From Nitrosomonas communis (lineage in GTDB: Bacteria; Pseudomonadota; Gammaproteobacteria; Burkholderiales; Nitrosomonadaceae), in the NCBI RefSeq assembly GCF_001007935.1, contig NZ_CP011451.1, positions 2,170,001 through 2,234,000 on the forward strand: a stretch of DNA of 64,000 nucleotides, written 5' to 3'. The notes under the pieces were generated by a model. That model saw only the letters and a list, made by a program, of their open reading frames with translations, was not told the origin of the DNA and did not search any database. Made by a program: the position numbers and the translations under genes. Below, in pieces: positions 36,701 to 45,475 of the stretch (the stretch's first letter is position 1; every line of letters begins with the position of its first letter).

Positions 36701-37186
36701 TTAAAACTTTTCTAAATTTTCAACGCGGTCAAATGGCAAAGATACGTCACCTTTCTGCTCAAAAGGAATACTACTGCTCAGGCCTCGCAGGAAAAGTCGC
36801 CCAAAAAGCCGGTAATCTACCTTGTCATGACCAGATTTCTGCAATTGGCTCAACTGCTTCCATACCATTCCAAGCGTGCTAGTTGCTTTAACTTCTATTA
36901 CTGTTTCACCCATGCGTGGTACGGTCACGGCCTTATCTGACAGGCCCTTGGCGAAAGATGTTCCGTTAAGTTCAACATCAAAGGTCATGCCATTGATATG
37001 CAGTGCTACGTCATTTGGATTACGGATGCGCAACTTGACGAGGAATCGCTGTTCCAAGAAACCAAGTTTTTCCAGTTCGATATCAGCCAAGGTGATGTCG
37101 GGACTCTGCTTTATTCCAGCCAGTTGCGTGCAACCAGCTACTAAAACAGCCATGCCCAGTAACAGTATCAGAACAATGCGTTTCAT
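36701..37186 (-). CDS. LEA14-like (WHy domain) lipoprotein
   Basis: 161 residues from the ATG at 37186, which has TTTGGAGAG ten bases upstream. A longer frame reaching 37345 has no ribosome-binding site and would bury the signal sequence. The signal peptide ends in the lipobox LVAGC, so the protein is predicted to be lipid-anchored. The mature part has the LEA_2/WHy pattern: ITLADIELEKLGFLEQRF, LRIRNPNDVALHINGMTFD, LNGTSFAKGLSD, and a final VSLPFD strand. Bacterial LEA14-like lipoproteins are linked to desiccation or envelope stress, but their biochemical role is unknown. The 432-bp gap upstream contains MITE copy D and no gene. Confidence 0.85.
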   Translation of the reverse strand: MKRIVLILLLGMAVLVAGCTQLAGIKQSPDITLADIELEKLGFLEQRFLVKLRIRNPNDVALHINGMTFDVELNGTSFAKGLSDKAVTVPRMGETVIEVKATSTLGMVWKQLSQLQKSGHDKVDYRLFGRLFLRGLSSSIPFEQKGDVSLPFDRVENLEKF

Positions 37187-37494
37187 GTTACTCTCCAAAT
37201 AATCAACATAAATGCCTCTTTTAACTCGAACTAAACTAAGGTGAAAGATAGGTGGATCAAGAGACGCTGCATTTTTTAGTCTGATGGTGATGATTTTGTT
37301 GACGATGTAACGTACAAAGGTAGACCAACAATCCATTTTTGACAACTGAGGCGTATTCTAGGTCATGCGTAGTGTAACCACTCTATCCCCATTTCTGATA
37401 TGATTAACCCAGAGCTTTCATTGACTAGCTTGCGTTAATTACCAGCACGGTATATTCTTATAGTGTATGCCAGTCGAACATTGCTAATCCAGCC

Positions 37495-37596
37495 ATTCCA
37501 TTTCACAATCCCCTTGGCTTTGCCGGCTTCACCTTGCCGTATTACATATACTGTCTGCGGCTCGCCTTCACGTCATTTTTGATTTAGAAATGGAAT
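37495..37596 (+). repeat. Dispersed 102-bp MITE-like repeat, copy D
   Basis: Ends are ATTCCATTTCACAATC and GATTTAGAAATGGAAT; the core is GGCTTCACCTTGCCGTATTA, then CTGCGGCTCGCCTTCACGTC. It lies just beyond the 3' end of the M1-M28 peptidase gene (stop at 37619). Confidence 0.85.
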
Positions 37597-37618
37597 AAAC
37601 CCATCCCCACTGGACCAA

Positions 37619-40600
37619 TTAACGCTCAACTAAAACTACCTCAACCGTATTTACTTTACCGTCCCGCAGGTATTGCAGAATGGTTTTCTGTCCAGCCTCA
37701 AGCGTTCTCAAGATATTGGCATACGCTGCCAGATCGCTGATCATTTCTCCAGCTAATTGAATCAGGATGTCGCCCGCCTTTAGCTGTGCCTGATGTGCTG
37801 GGGAGTCGTGAATAACGTTATCCACGCGTACGCCTTCACCTTGATGGGAGAAATCCGGCACTGTGCCGAGGCTGGCTTTGCGTTTTTCCTTAACTGTTGT
37901 GGATTTTGGCTGCGCATGTTGCGATGGCAAAGCCGCGGTCAAAGGTTCGGGACGATTAGCTAGATATTCGGTTGCTTCCTTGAGGATGGCAGCCACTTTA
38001 ACTAGTCCAGCTGTATCGATTTTATCTACCGTATCGCCGGGGGCATGATAATCTTCATGTGCGCTGGCAAAGAATTGGACAGCTGGTATGCCGGCTTGGA
38101 TGAAAGCCGCCTGATCGCTGGAACCGAAATCATCCTGCACCGCGTTGACCGGAATACCGGTGACAAAGCCTGCGCCGCGAAATACATGCACCAGTTCACG
38201 TGCTGTGCCGGTGCCGAACAGTGTTACCGGATTGTTGCCCAAGCGGCCTACTGTATCCAAATTGAGCATGGCGATTATTTTTTCTGCCGGATAGGTTCTG
38301 GTATTGTTAATGAAATGCTTTGAACCGAGCAGATTGGCTTCTTCACCCGTGAAGGCGATAAAAATAATACTACGCTGCGGTTGCCACTTAGTAGCGATTT
38401 GTCGCGCCAGCTCTAACATAACGGCTACTCCACTGGCATTATCATCTGCACCGTAATGTATTTTTCCATGGTTGGCAGCACGCACATCCGGCCAGCCCAT
38501 GCCCAGATGGTCATAATGCGCACCAATGATTAAACTTTGCCCAGCTAATTCCGGATTAGTGCCTGGCAAAATTCCGATTACATTACGCAAGGTGATCTTT
38601 CCTTTCGGCGCGCCTACCTCTTGCTGCCAAGTCTGGTAATAGCTATTGTTATCCCCACCGGGTAATAGACCAGCTTGCTGGAAATTTTGTGCGATATAGT
38701 CTGCAGCAACTTCCAATTCTAGACTGCCCAATTCACGCCCCTTAAAGGCTTCGCTGGCTAAGTGGGTGATATCAGCCAGCATACGACTTTCCGAAAACAA
38801 CGGCGGCAATTCCGCCAATGCGCGGCGGGGGGTTAAAGAGCCAACATGAGTGGAAGTAAACGAAGCATCATCCTTTTGCTTGATCAACCGAGTCAAGGGT
38901 GATTGGATAACAGGCCATTGACCTTTGTTGATATTGGTCAATTCGTCGCCTTCAAATGCCAGGTAACTATATTTGCGATAATGTGGCAGCTTTCTGGTTA
39001 ATTCTGCAATTGCATTGGGATGATCGGATGCTACCCATAGCAGTGTTTTATCCGGATTGGCTGGCTGTCTGGCTGTCAGCACAATGGCATGCCTGGTTGG
39101 TTGATAAGTGTGTTGATCCAGTTGCAGTGCGCCTGAGTGATAGACAACATTCTGTTCTGCCAAAGTTGTAACCAACGCCTGGCTGAATTTATTTTGCCAG
39201 CCCATAATCCAGACTGTTCGATCGGCAGGAAGCGTTGCTAGCTGATCATCGCGCACCACTTCCAGCTGACCGGATTGGGTTTTTTGCCAATTTGCAGCCA
39301 AGGACTGATACGCTTGCAATACTGCTTTATCCGCATTGGCTGGCAGCACTAATAGCGGTTTTTCCGCGCCGAAGCCTTGTGATAGCGCAGCAGGAATTTC
39401 GCGGTTATCGAGACGCCTGAACACATCAAATTGAGGATCAATATCGATGCGCACCGGGCGTGCTTTAAAATCCATTTCTATTTCATTGGTTAACTGACCA
39501 ATGCTGATGTTCGCTTGATAAGCCTGTTCTTCGCCTTCCAAATGAACAGCAATAGGTACAGTTAACTGATAGGGTTTGCCTTGCTGGGCTTGTTTGATTG
39601 CCACCTTGAGCTTAAATCCTTGCGCTGTAGGTTCAGCCTGTGCCTCCTGCATTAATAAATTGGGCGCGCCACTATGGTAGACCCACTGCTCAAAGAACAC
39701 AGAAAAATCCTTGCCCGTAAGCGAGTTAAAGGTTGCCTTCAAATCCTCAAAGGTCGCTTGTTTGAATCTGAATTGTTTATAAAAAGTGCGTAACACCCGG
39801 ATAAATTCCTTATCACCTAATTGCTGTCGCAGCATATGAAAAAACATCATGGTTTTCCCATAGCCGACTGCTTCTGAACTGGAACTATGGCGTGAAGTAA
39901 ACTGGGCAATCGGAAAATCTTTTTCTTTGCTCACAAAATCCGTGTATTTTTGCAGCACGTCACGCCGGTATTCCTCTCCTTTACCCCCTTGTTCACTCAC
40001 CAGATGGTCAGCAAGATAAGCTGTCAAACCTTCCGACCAGTTTCCTTTGCTGTAATCGACGAAGACGCCATTGCCCCAGTAATTATGCAAAATCTCATGC
40101 GGATAGGAAGAATGCAGGATGAAAGGGAAGCGCACTACTTTGGGGCCGAGCAGCGTAAAAGAGGGCATACCGTAGCCGGTCTCCCAGAAATTCTCAACCA
40201 GGGCAAATTTGGAATAAGGATAAGGCCCCAGCAGCTTGTTATACATGGCAATATATTGTGCGGTAGTATCCAGGTATTTCTGGGCTAATGCTTGATCAGG
40301 ACTACGCAGATAAACGAATGCCTTTACTGCGCCTGCTGACTGTGTATAGCGCTGATAACGGCCCGCAACGATATAGATATCGTCCTGAGGCTGTTTCTCT
40401 TCCCAACTTACATGGTGGGCGGTTGCTGTTTTTTGCTCATGTACCAAGGTGCCCTGGCTGACGGCATCCCACTCGGCAGGCATTTGGATATTCAGAAGAA
40501 ATGACACCATCGCATCCTCAAACTGGGGATACCAGGCGGTAGAAGTGGCCAAGAAAACGCCTTCATCAGAGATGAGCCCGGGTGTATAACTGAAACTGCG

Positions 40601-41005
40601 AGCATATTCCAGACCTGGGCCCTGCACGGCATGATTGATTTTTCCGCTGAAGGTTAAAGTAAATTCCTCTTGTTGGGGCGGTAAGGTCAAGGTGTACAGT
40701 TTTAAGGGAACCGGCCTGGCGCTCAAAGCCGCATTGCTTTGCTGGATAGCTACCTGCGCACCTTTTACTTCAGTCACGGTCAAATCGGCATGCAGACTGA
40801 AATCAAGCTGGGTAGCTGTTTTATTGTTTCGGTAGCGTTCGGGGACACGTACCAGATCTTTTACCCGAATTTCAGAGGTATCTGGCAAAAGTGTAATTTG
40901 CATCTGATGATGGAATGGCTCGCTGCTGGCAAATAGGGTTACACCATAGAGTAAGCAGCTGATGAGGAAACCCCATGTCATGCTCAATTTGATTGATTTT
41001 TTCAT
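37619..41005 (-). CDS. Exported M1 aminopeptidase / M28 peptidase / PDZ fusion protein
   Basis: 1128 residues with an N-terminal signal peptide ([20 protein letters not shown]). The first half is an M1-type gluzincin with HEILHNYW (about 302-309) and the distal glutamate in [12 protein letters not shown] (about 321-332), so the zinc site is complete. The second half is an M28 aminopeptidase with metal-site motifs [10 protein letters not shown] (about 830), [10 protein letters not shown] (about 848) and [11 protein letters not shown] (about 885), and a later EDYHAPGDT. Residues about 1045-1125 are a PDZ domain ([21 protein letters not shown]). Each domain exists widely, but two different zinc peptidases in one chain is unusual. 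It is predicted to degrade peptides in the periplasm or outside. It is divergent from a beta-propeller gene across a 126-bp shared promoter region. Confidence 0.9.
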   Translation of the reverse strand: MKKSIKLSMTWGFLISCLLYGVTLFASSEPFHHQMQITLLPDTSEIRVKDLVRVPERYRNNKTATQLDFSLHADLTVTEVKGAQVAIQQSNAALSARPVPLKLYTLTLPPQQEEFTLTFSGKINHAVQGPGLEYARSFSYTPGLISDEGVFLATSTAWYPQFEDAMVSFLLNIQMPAEWDAVSQGTLVHEQKTATAHHVSWEEKQPQDDIYIVAGRYQRYTQSAGAVKAFVYLRSPDQALAQKYLDTTAQYIAMYNKLLGPYPYSKFALVENFWETGYGMPSFTLLGPKVVRFPFILHSSYPHEILHNYWGNGVFVDYSKGNWSEGLTAYLADHLVSEQGGKGEEYRRDVLQKYTDFVSKEKDFPIAQFTSRHSSSSEAVGYGKTMMFFHMLRQQLGDKEFIRVLRTFYKQFRFKQATFEDLKATFNSLTGKDFSVFFEQWVYHSGAPNLLMQEAQAEPTAQGFKLKVAIKQAQQGKPYQLTVPIAVHLEGEEQAYQANISIGQLTNEIEMDFKARPVRIDIDPQFDVFRRLDNREIPAALSQGFGAEKPLLVLPANADKAVLQAYQSLAANWQKTQSGQLEVVRDDQLATLPADRTVWIMGWQNKFSQALVTTLAEQNVVYHSGALQLDQHTYQPTRHAIVLTARQPANPDKTLLWVASDHPNAIAELTRKLPHYRKYSYLAFEGDELTNINKGQWPVIQSPLTRLIKQKDDASFTSTHVGSLTPRRALAELPPLFSESRMLADITHLASEAFKGRELGSLELEVAADYIAQNFQQAGLLPGGDNNSYYQTWQQEVGAPKGKITLRNVIGILPGTNPELAGQSLIIGAHYDHLGMGWPDVRAANHGKIHYGADDNASGVAVMLELARQIATKWQPQRSIIFIAFTGEEANLLGSKHFINNTRTYPAEKIIAMLNLDTVGRLGNNPVTLFGTGTARELVHVFRGAGFVTGIPVNAVQDDFGSSDQAAFIQAGIPAVQFFASAHEDYHAPGDTVDKIDTAGLVKVAAILKEATEYLANRPEPLTAALPSQHAQPKSTTVKEKRKASLGTVPDFSHQGEGVRVDNVIHDSPAHQAQLKAGDILIQLAGEMISDLAAYANILRTLEAGQKTILQYLRDGKVNTVEVVLVER

Positions 41006-41131
41006 TCTTTAAATTTTATCGCTATTTTGTTATTCAGCTTATTTTGCAGGATTTTGATGAGATCACCAACCCATTGGGAACAACTTGTTAAGCTTATATC
41101 TTGTATACTTTGTTTTTAATGTTTTATTTAA

Positions 41132-42274
41132 ATGTTTTTTAGCAACTTGACTTTTATGAGCGAAATGAAAAGTTTTACACACATGTTTTCTAATATTAAC
41201 GCGCTACTATTTATGAATGGGCTACTCTCAGCATTTGTTTTCTTTGCTGTGGCTCAGGCTAGTGCAGCCGATTTTATCAGCGAGGAGCATCAGCTTTCAG
41301 ACAAAGAAGTCAGGGTCGGTGAAGCCTATTATCGCGCAGATATGAAATGGATGGCTTATCAGGCAGAAGTAGCTGAGGAAAATCCCTTTTATCAAATTTA
41401 CCTGAAGAATCTTGAGAATGGAAAGGTACAGCAGGTATCACCAGGGACAGGTAAAACGACTTGTTCATGGGTACATCCTTTACAAGAAAAAGTACTGTTT
41501 TCTTCAACCCATGACGATCCTGATGCCAAAGCCAAGATGACCGCCGAGATTGAAAGAAGAAAATCCGGTGAACGGCAATCGTATGCCTGGGACTATGATG
41601 AATTTTATGACATCTATGAAACTAACTTTCAAGGCGGGAAAATCAAGAATCTCACCAATACGCTGGGTTATGATGCTGAAGCTTCCTGGTCACCTGACGG
41701 CAAACTGATCGCGTTTGCTTCCAACCGCAGGGCTTACACCGAGCAATTATCCGAGGAAGAAGCTGCGCTGTTCAAAAAAGATCCTTCTTCTTTAATCGAT
41801 ATTTACATTATGAATGCGGATGGCTCCAACGTAAAAAGATTAACTCAGAACAATACTTATGACGGTGGGCCATTTTTCAGTCCGGACGGCAAAAGAATTG
41901 TGTGGCGCCGCTTTTCAGCCAATGGCAGAGAGGCAGAGATATTCACCATGAACATCGACGGCTCAGACCAGAAGCAAATTACCCATCTCAATATGATGTC
42001 CTGGGCGCCTTTCTATCATCCTTCCGGAAAATATATCATTTTCTCAACCAACGTTCATGGACACCGGAATTTTGAGCTGTACATTGTTGATGTGGATGGC
42101 AAAAAAGAGCCGGTACGGGTAACGGACAAAGAAGGTTTTGATGGATTGCCGGTATTTACGCCCGATGGCAAATATCTCACCTGGACCAGTGACCGTACAC
42201 CTGAGAAAAAAGGCCATCTCTTTCACGCAAAATGGAATCATGAGAAAGCGTTGGAAAGCCTTTCCTTAAATTGA
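41132..42274 (+). CDS. Exported TolB-like (PD40) beta-propeller protein
   Basis: 380 residues. A hydrophobic export segment ends near ASA at residue 46. The exact start is uncertain: ATGs at 41132, 41156 and 41165 are all in frame, and none has a clear ribosome-binding site. The body contains at least five WD40-like PD40 blades with the TolB pattern, for example WSPDGKLIAFASNR, FSPDGKRIVWRR, YHPSGKYIIFSTN and FTPDGKYLTWTSDR, separated by IYIMNADGSNVKRLT and IFTMNIDGSDQKQIT. Such propellers occur alone or fused to peptidases, so the divergently encoded M1-M28 peptidase is a plausible partner. It is not TolB itself, as there is no tol-pal context. An inverted repeat GGGTTAC/GTAACCC at 42392-42430 may end the transcript. 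Confidence 0.85.
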   Translation: MFFSNLTFMSEMKSFTHMFSNINALLFMNGLLSAFVFFAVAQASAADFISEEHQLSDKEVRVGEAYYRADMKWMAYQAEVAEENPFYQIYLKNLENGKVQQVSPGTGKTTCSWVHPLQEKVLFSSTHDDPDAKAKMTAEIERRKSGERQSYAWDYDEFYDIYETNFQGGKIKNLTNTLGYDAEASWSPDGKLIAFASNRRAYTEQLSEEEAALFKKDPSSLIDIYIMNADGSNVKRLTQNNTYDGGPFFSPDGKRIVWRRFSANGREAEIFTMNIDGSDQKQITHLNMMSWAPFYHPSGKYIIFSTNVHGHRNFELYIVDVDGKKEPVRVTDKEGFDGLPVFTPDGKYLTWTSDRTPEKKGHLFHAKWNHEKALESLSLN

Positions 42275-42391
42275 ATTGAAATAAGATAAATGAAGCAAAT
42301 GAATGTAATATATTCAAGGACTAGAAAAGAAGAGTGAATCAAGCTTAATTCTTTTCGCGTTTCATTGATACTTGCAAACAGACATCATTTA

Positions 42392-42432
42392 GGGTTACTT
42401 CAATGCGAACTATCTGATAGGAGGTAACCCTT
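42392..42432 (+). terminator. Inverted repeat after the propeller gene
   Basis: GGGTTAC (42392-42398) pairs with GTAACCC (42424-42430) over a 25-nt loop, followed by TTAATG. It may act as a terminator, but the loop is long. Confidence 0.3.
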
Positions 42433-42464
42433 AATGAAAAAGTAAAGTGGGTCTAGGTTGTTAA

Positions 42465-42527
42465 ACCTGCACAGCTAAACTGTATAGGATATTTCTAGAT
42501 ATTTTTTTAACAACAGATTGTGCAGGT
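42465..42527 (-). terminator. Inverted repeat after the RRM gene
   Basis: ACCTGCACA (42465-42473) is complementary to TGTGCAGGT (42519-42527), a perfect 9-bp stem with a 45-nt AT-rich loop, six bases beyond the RRM stop codon on the minus strand. It may stabilise the 3' end of that mRNA. Confidence 0.4.
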
Positions 42528-42532
42528 GGGAG

Positions 42533-42808
42533 TTACCATCTGCGTTGCTTAGATTGCGTACGTTCTCCACGTGGACGTGCGAGATTAACAGTAATATTCC
42601 TTCCATCCACAGCACGTCCATTTAACTTCTTGACTGCTTCTTCAGCTGCAGATTGTTTTTCCATTTCTACAAAGCAAAACCCTTTGGACTGACCAGTGTA
42701 TTTATCCTTAATAAGGTTAATATTCATCACTTTTCCAAATTCTCCAAAAATAGTATGAAGCATGGTATCAGTGACATTATAAGATAGGTTTCCAACATAG
42801 ATATTCAT
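42533..42808 (-). CDS. Single-RRM RNA-binding protein
   Basis: 91 residues, nearly all a single RNA recognition motif: RNP2 IYVGNLSYN (3-11) and RNP1 KGFCFVEM (42-49), with the conserved ARPRGE linker and a basic tail (RTQSKQRRW). It belongs to the bacterial Rbp group found in cyanobacteria and many proteobacteria, often cold- or stress-induced. It would bind single-stranded RNA in the cytoplasm, but the targets are unknown. The upstream intergenic region to 43916 is 1.1 kb and contains MITE copy E and AT-rich DNA. I see no other gene there. Confidence 0.9.
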   Translation of the reverse strand: MNIYVGNLSYNVTDTMLHTIFGEFGKVMNINLIKDKYTGQSKGFCFVEMEKQSAAEEAVKKLNGRAVDGRNITVNLARPRGERTQSKQRRW

Positions 42809-43680
42809 TCACATCTCTCATTTTTGTGCGGTGATTAGTTAAACCTACCAAATAACTCACCAAAATTAATTGATAGTGGTTTGTCATTAACTGACAAATA
42901 TTTATAAAAATATCTAAGGAAAATTAAAGTGAGTCATATTTGAATCCTCTATTTTCCTGAAAGACGTTTCTTTGTTTTATTATCGCTGTCGAGTGTCCTA
43001 TTAATCCAGGGCAAGCGCGGCATTATTCTGTTGTTAGATAATTAGAATAATTGATCTTGTAACAAATGCAGGTCATTTGAATGGGCCAATATACAGATCA
43101 ATGCATAAGTCTTTGCTAAACTTGATTGACCGAAAATATCTTTAATCGTGGGGCAAATTATTGAGTATGTCCTACTATGCATTGTTTTTTTGCAGATACA
43201 TAGTCAGACTATTTTTGGGTTTGCTACGAATTTGGTAATTGTACCCTTAATATAGCATGAAAATAAGCATTTAATTTATAAGACCCATTAATGGCATCAT
43301 GGTTCCATTATCCACGTGATCTTACTAATGTGGGAAGCCTGAAAACTATAATAAATTGCTGTAGCACAAATAATGGAGAGATTAGTTTTTCTTGTTGAAT
43401 TTATGAATGAAAAGAATAATATTGTATAGCACCTTCCCTTTTTCTTCGTACTTATCGCAGTTATTTGCCTTTTTCTCGTGAAAAGCTCTCGCTCGAAGCT
43501 GCACGTTGGTAGCTACACCAGCTAGTAGAACCGGAGAAGCTAATGAGATTTGGTCGAGAAGAGGGAAGAGGACGCCATACAAGGTAAAGCCATTTGGGAA
43601 GTAGAGGTAGAGTACACAGTGTCAGTTTGTTATGGATCAGCGGATAAGAATTATCTCAAGAAAATTTTAATCAGAATGTT

Positions 43681-43782
43681 ATTCCATTTCTAAATCGAAC
43701 TGACTTTGTCGGCTTTACCTTGCCGTACGATTGATACTATCTGCGGCTCGCCTTCGCGTCATTTTTAATTTGGAAATGGCGT
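43681..43782 (+). repeat. Dispersed 102-bp MITE-like repeat, copy E
   Basis: Ends are ATTCCATTTCTAAATC and AATTTGGAAATGGC; the core is ACTTTGTCGGCTTTACCTTG, then CTGCGGCTCGCCTTCGCGTC. It lies 134 bp before the GltB-like gene, so it could be within or next to that gene's leader. Confidence 0.85.
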
Positions 43783-43916
43783 TAGACTGATTATGCAGGC
43801 GCCCAAAATTTTTTATCTGCAGCAGCCATTGATGCGGTTTAAGTTCATGATGTTTTCAATGAATTTGCCAATATGAGGATGTATCGGATTATTTTGAGAA
43901 GGTAATTGAATTCTGT

Positions 43917-45395
43917 ATGTCTAATGTAATAAACCCAATCGTATATAGCATAGGTACTATCCTGGGGTTGGTCTTCATTGGAGCTATTGTCGCGTTGTTT
44001 ATCCACGATATTATCCAGAAACAGCACTCGATATTACGCAATTATCCAGTTATTGGCCGTTTACGTTTTCTTTTCGAGCTTCAGGGCAAGTACTTTCGTC
44101 AATATTGGTTTGCCGGTGATCGAGAGGAACAGCCTTTCGATCGTGCTACTCGCGCTTGGGTATACAAGAATGCCAAGAATAAAGGGGGCATCATCGGTTT
44201 TGGCTCCACTTATGACTTGCGTGAACCTGGGGCAAGCATTTTTGTCAATGCCGCTTTTCCCATTCAGGAAGAAGATCAGTTACCAACACCTTCGCTACTC
44301 ATCGGGGAAGGTTATTGCCAACATCCTTTTGAAGCGAAGTCGATTATTAATATTAGCGGTATGAGCTATGGTGCCATTTCAGCAGCCGCAATACGTGCGT
44401 TGTCGCTGGGTGCGGCCAAGGCTGGATGCTGGCTCAATACAGGAGAGGGGGGGCTTTCTCCTTACCATAAGGAAGGTGGTTGCGATGTGATCATGCAAAT
44501 AGGTACCGCTAAATATGGCGTCCGCGATGAAAACGGTAATTTCTCCCCTGCCCGCGCCAAGGAAATCGCCCAATTTGTGAAAGCTTTTGAGATCAAACTT
44601 TCACAGGGTGCGAAACCAGGTAAAGGGGGATTGTTGCTTGCTCCGAAAGTAACTCCTGAAGTTGCTGCTATTCGCGGTATTCCCGTTTTTCAGGATTCTA
44701 TCAGTCCTAATCGCCATCACGATATTGGTAGCATCGAGGAATTACTTGATAAAATTGCTTACATTCGTGATTTAACCGGACGTCCGGTAGGGGTTAAAAG
44801 TGTTATTGGTGGCTGGCATTTTATCAATGAGCTTTGCGATGCCATTCATCGGCGTGGGTTAGAGTATGCACCTGATTTTCTGACTATTGATGGCGGAGAA
44901 GGGGGTAGTGGTGCCGCTCCCCAAACACTTATGGATTATGCAGGACTACCTATTGCAGAGGCTTTGCCGCGCGTGGTGGATACACTGATCGAATCTGACC
45001 TGAAGAAACGGATCCGTGTGATTGCGGCCGGGAAACTGGTCACTTCAGCTCATGGAGCGTGGGCATTGAGTGTAGGTGCAGATTTTGTTAATACCGCGCG
45101 CGGGTTTATGTTTGCCTTAGGCTGCATACAAGCGTTGCGTTGCCATCTGAATACTTGCCCTACTGGCATTACAACGCATGATCCGTGGTTACAACGCGGC
45201 CTGGTTGTTGAGCAAAAATACCTGCGGGTTGCCAACTATGCTATAAATGTTAACAAGGAGATCGCCATGCTTGCTCATTCGTGCGGACTTAAACATGCCC
45301 GGGAGTTCCGGCGGGAACATGTGCGTATTGTGCAAACTCCAGGAAAAAGCGTTGCATTGAATATGTTGTATCCTTATCCTGAAGTAAAGCGTTAA
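43917..45395 (+). CDS. Membrane-anchored FMN-binding glutamate-synthase-like oxidoreductase
   Basis: 492 residues. An N-terminal membrane helix (about 8-30) precedes a glutamate-synthase-type FMN barrel: NISGMSYGAISAAAIRAL, GEGGLSPYHKEGG, KPGKGGLLLAPKVT, VGVKSVIGG, FLTIDGGEGGSGAAPQ and IRVIAAGKLVTS. The C-x5-C-x4-C motif CIQALRCHLNTCPTG matches the [3Fe-4S] site of glutamate synthase. It corresponds to the stand-alone GltB-like family, which lacks the glutaminase domain. The reaction is not established for this group. It is followed by clpB after 80 bp, but the clpB promoter lies in that gap, so the two are probably separately controlled. Confidence 0.87.
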   Translation: MSNVINPIVYSIGTILGLVFIGAIVALFIHDIIQKQHSILRNYPVIGRLRFLFELQGKYFRQYWFAGDREEQPFDRATRAWVYKNAKNKGGIIGFGSTYDLREPGASIFVNAAFPIQEEDQLPTPSLLIGEGYCQHPFEAKSIINISGMSYGAISAAAIRALSLGAAKAGCWLNTGEGGLSPYHKEGGCDVIMQIGTAKYGVRDENGNFSPARAKEIAQFVKAFEIKLSQGAKPGKGGLLLAPKVTPEVAAIRGIPVFQDSISPNRHHDIGSIEELLDKIAYIRDLTGRPVGVKSVIGGWHFINELCDAIHRRGLEYAPDFLTIDGGEGGSGAAPQTLMDYAGLPIAEALPRVVDTLIESDLKKRIRVIAAGKLVTSAHGAWALSVGADFVNTARGFMFALGCIQALRCHLNTCPTGITTHDPWLQRGLVVEQKYLRVANYAINVNKEIAMLAHSCGLKHAREFRREHVRIVQTPGKSVALNMLYPYPEVKR

Positions 45396-45413
45396 ATAAA
45401 GAAGAACTCAAGG

Positions 45414-45440
45414 GTTGAAATTCTATCCTACTCCCATATA
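45414..45440 (+). promoter_or_regulatory. Sigma-32 (heat-shock) type promoter of clpB
   Basis: GTTGAAA (45414-45420) and TCCCATAT (45432-45439) are close to the CTTGAAA / CCCCATnT consensus with a spacer in the accepted range, and they lie 36-62 bp before the clpB ATG. ClpB is a classical sigma-32 target, which strengthens the call. Confidence 0.7.
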
Positions 45441-45475
45441 GTAAGGGGCAATAGATATTCTCATCAGGAGCTTGT

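Noticed and set aside
41132..42274. Identification of the propeller protein as TolB
   Set aside because: No tol-pal genes flank it and the N-terminal TolB domain is absent. Only the PD40 blades are shared.
43382..43582. 66-codon minus-strand open frame between the RRM and GltB-like genes
   Set aside because: No ribosome-binding site, no recognisable domain and AT-rich low-complexity ends. I cannot support it as a gene.
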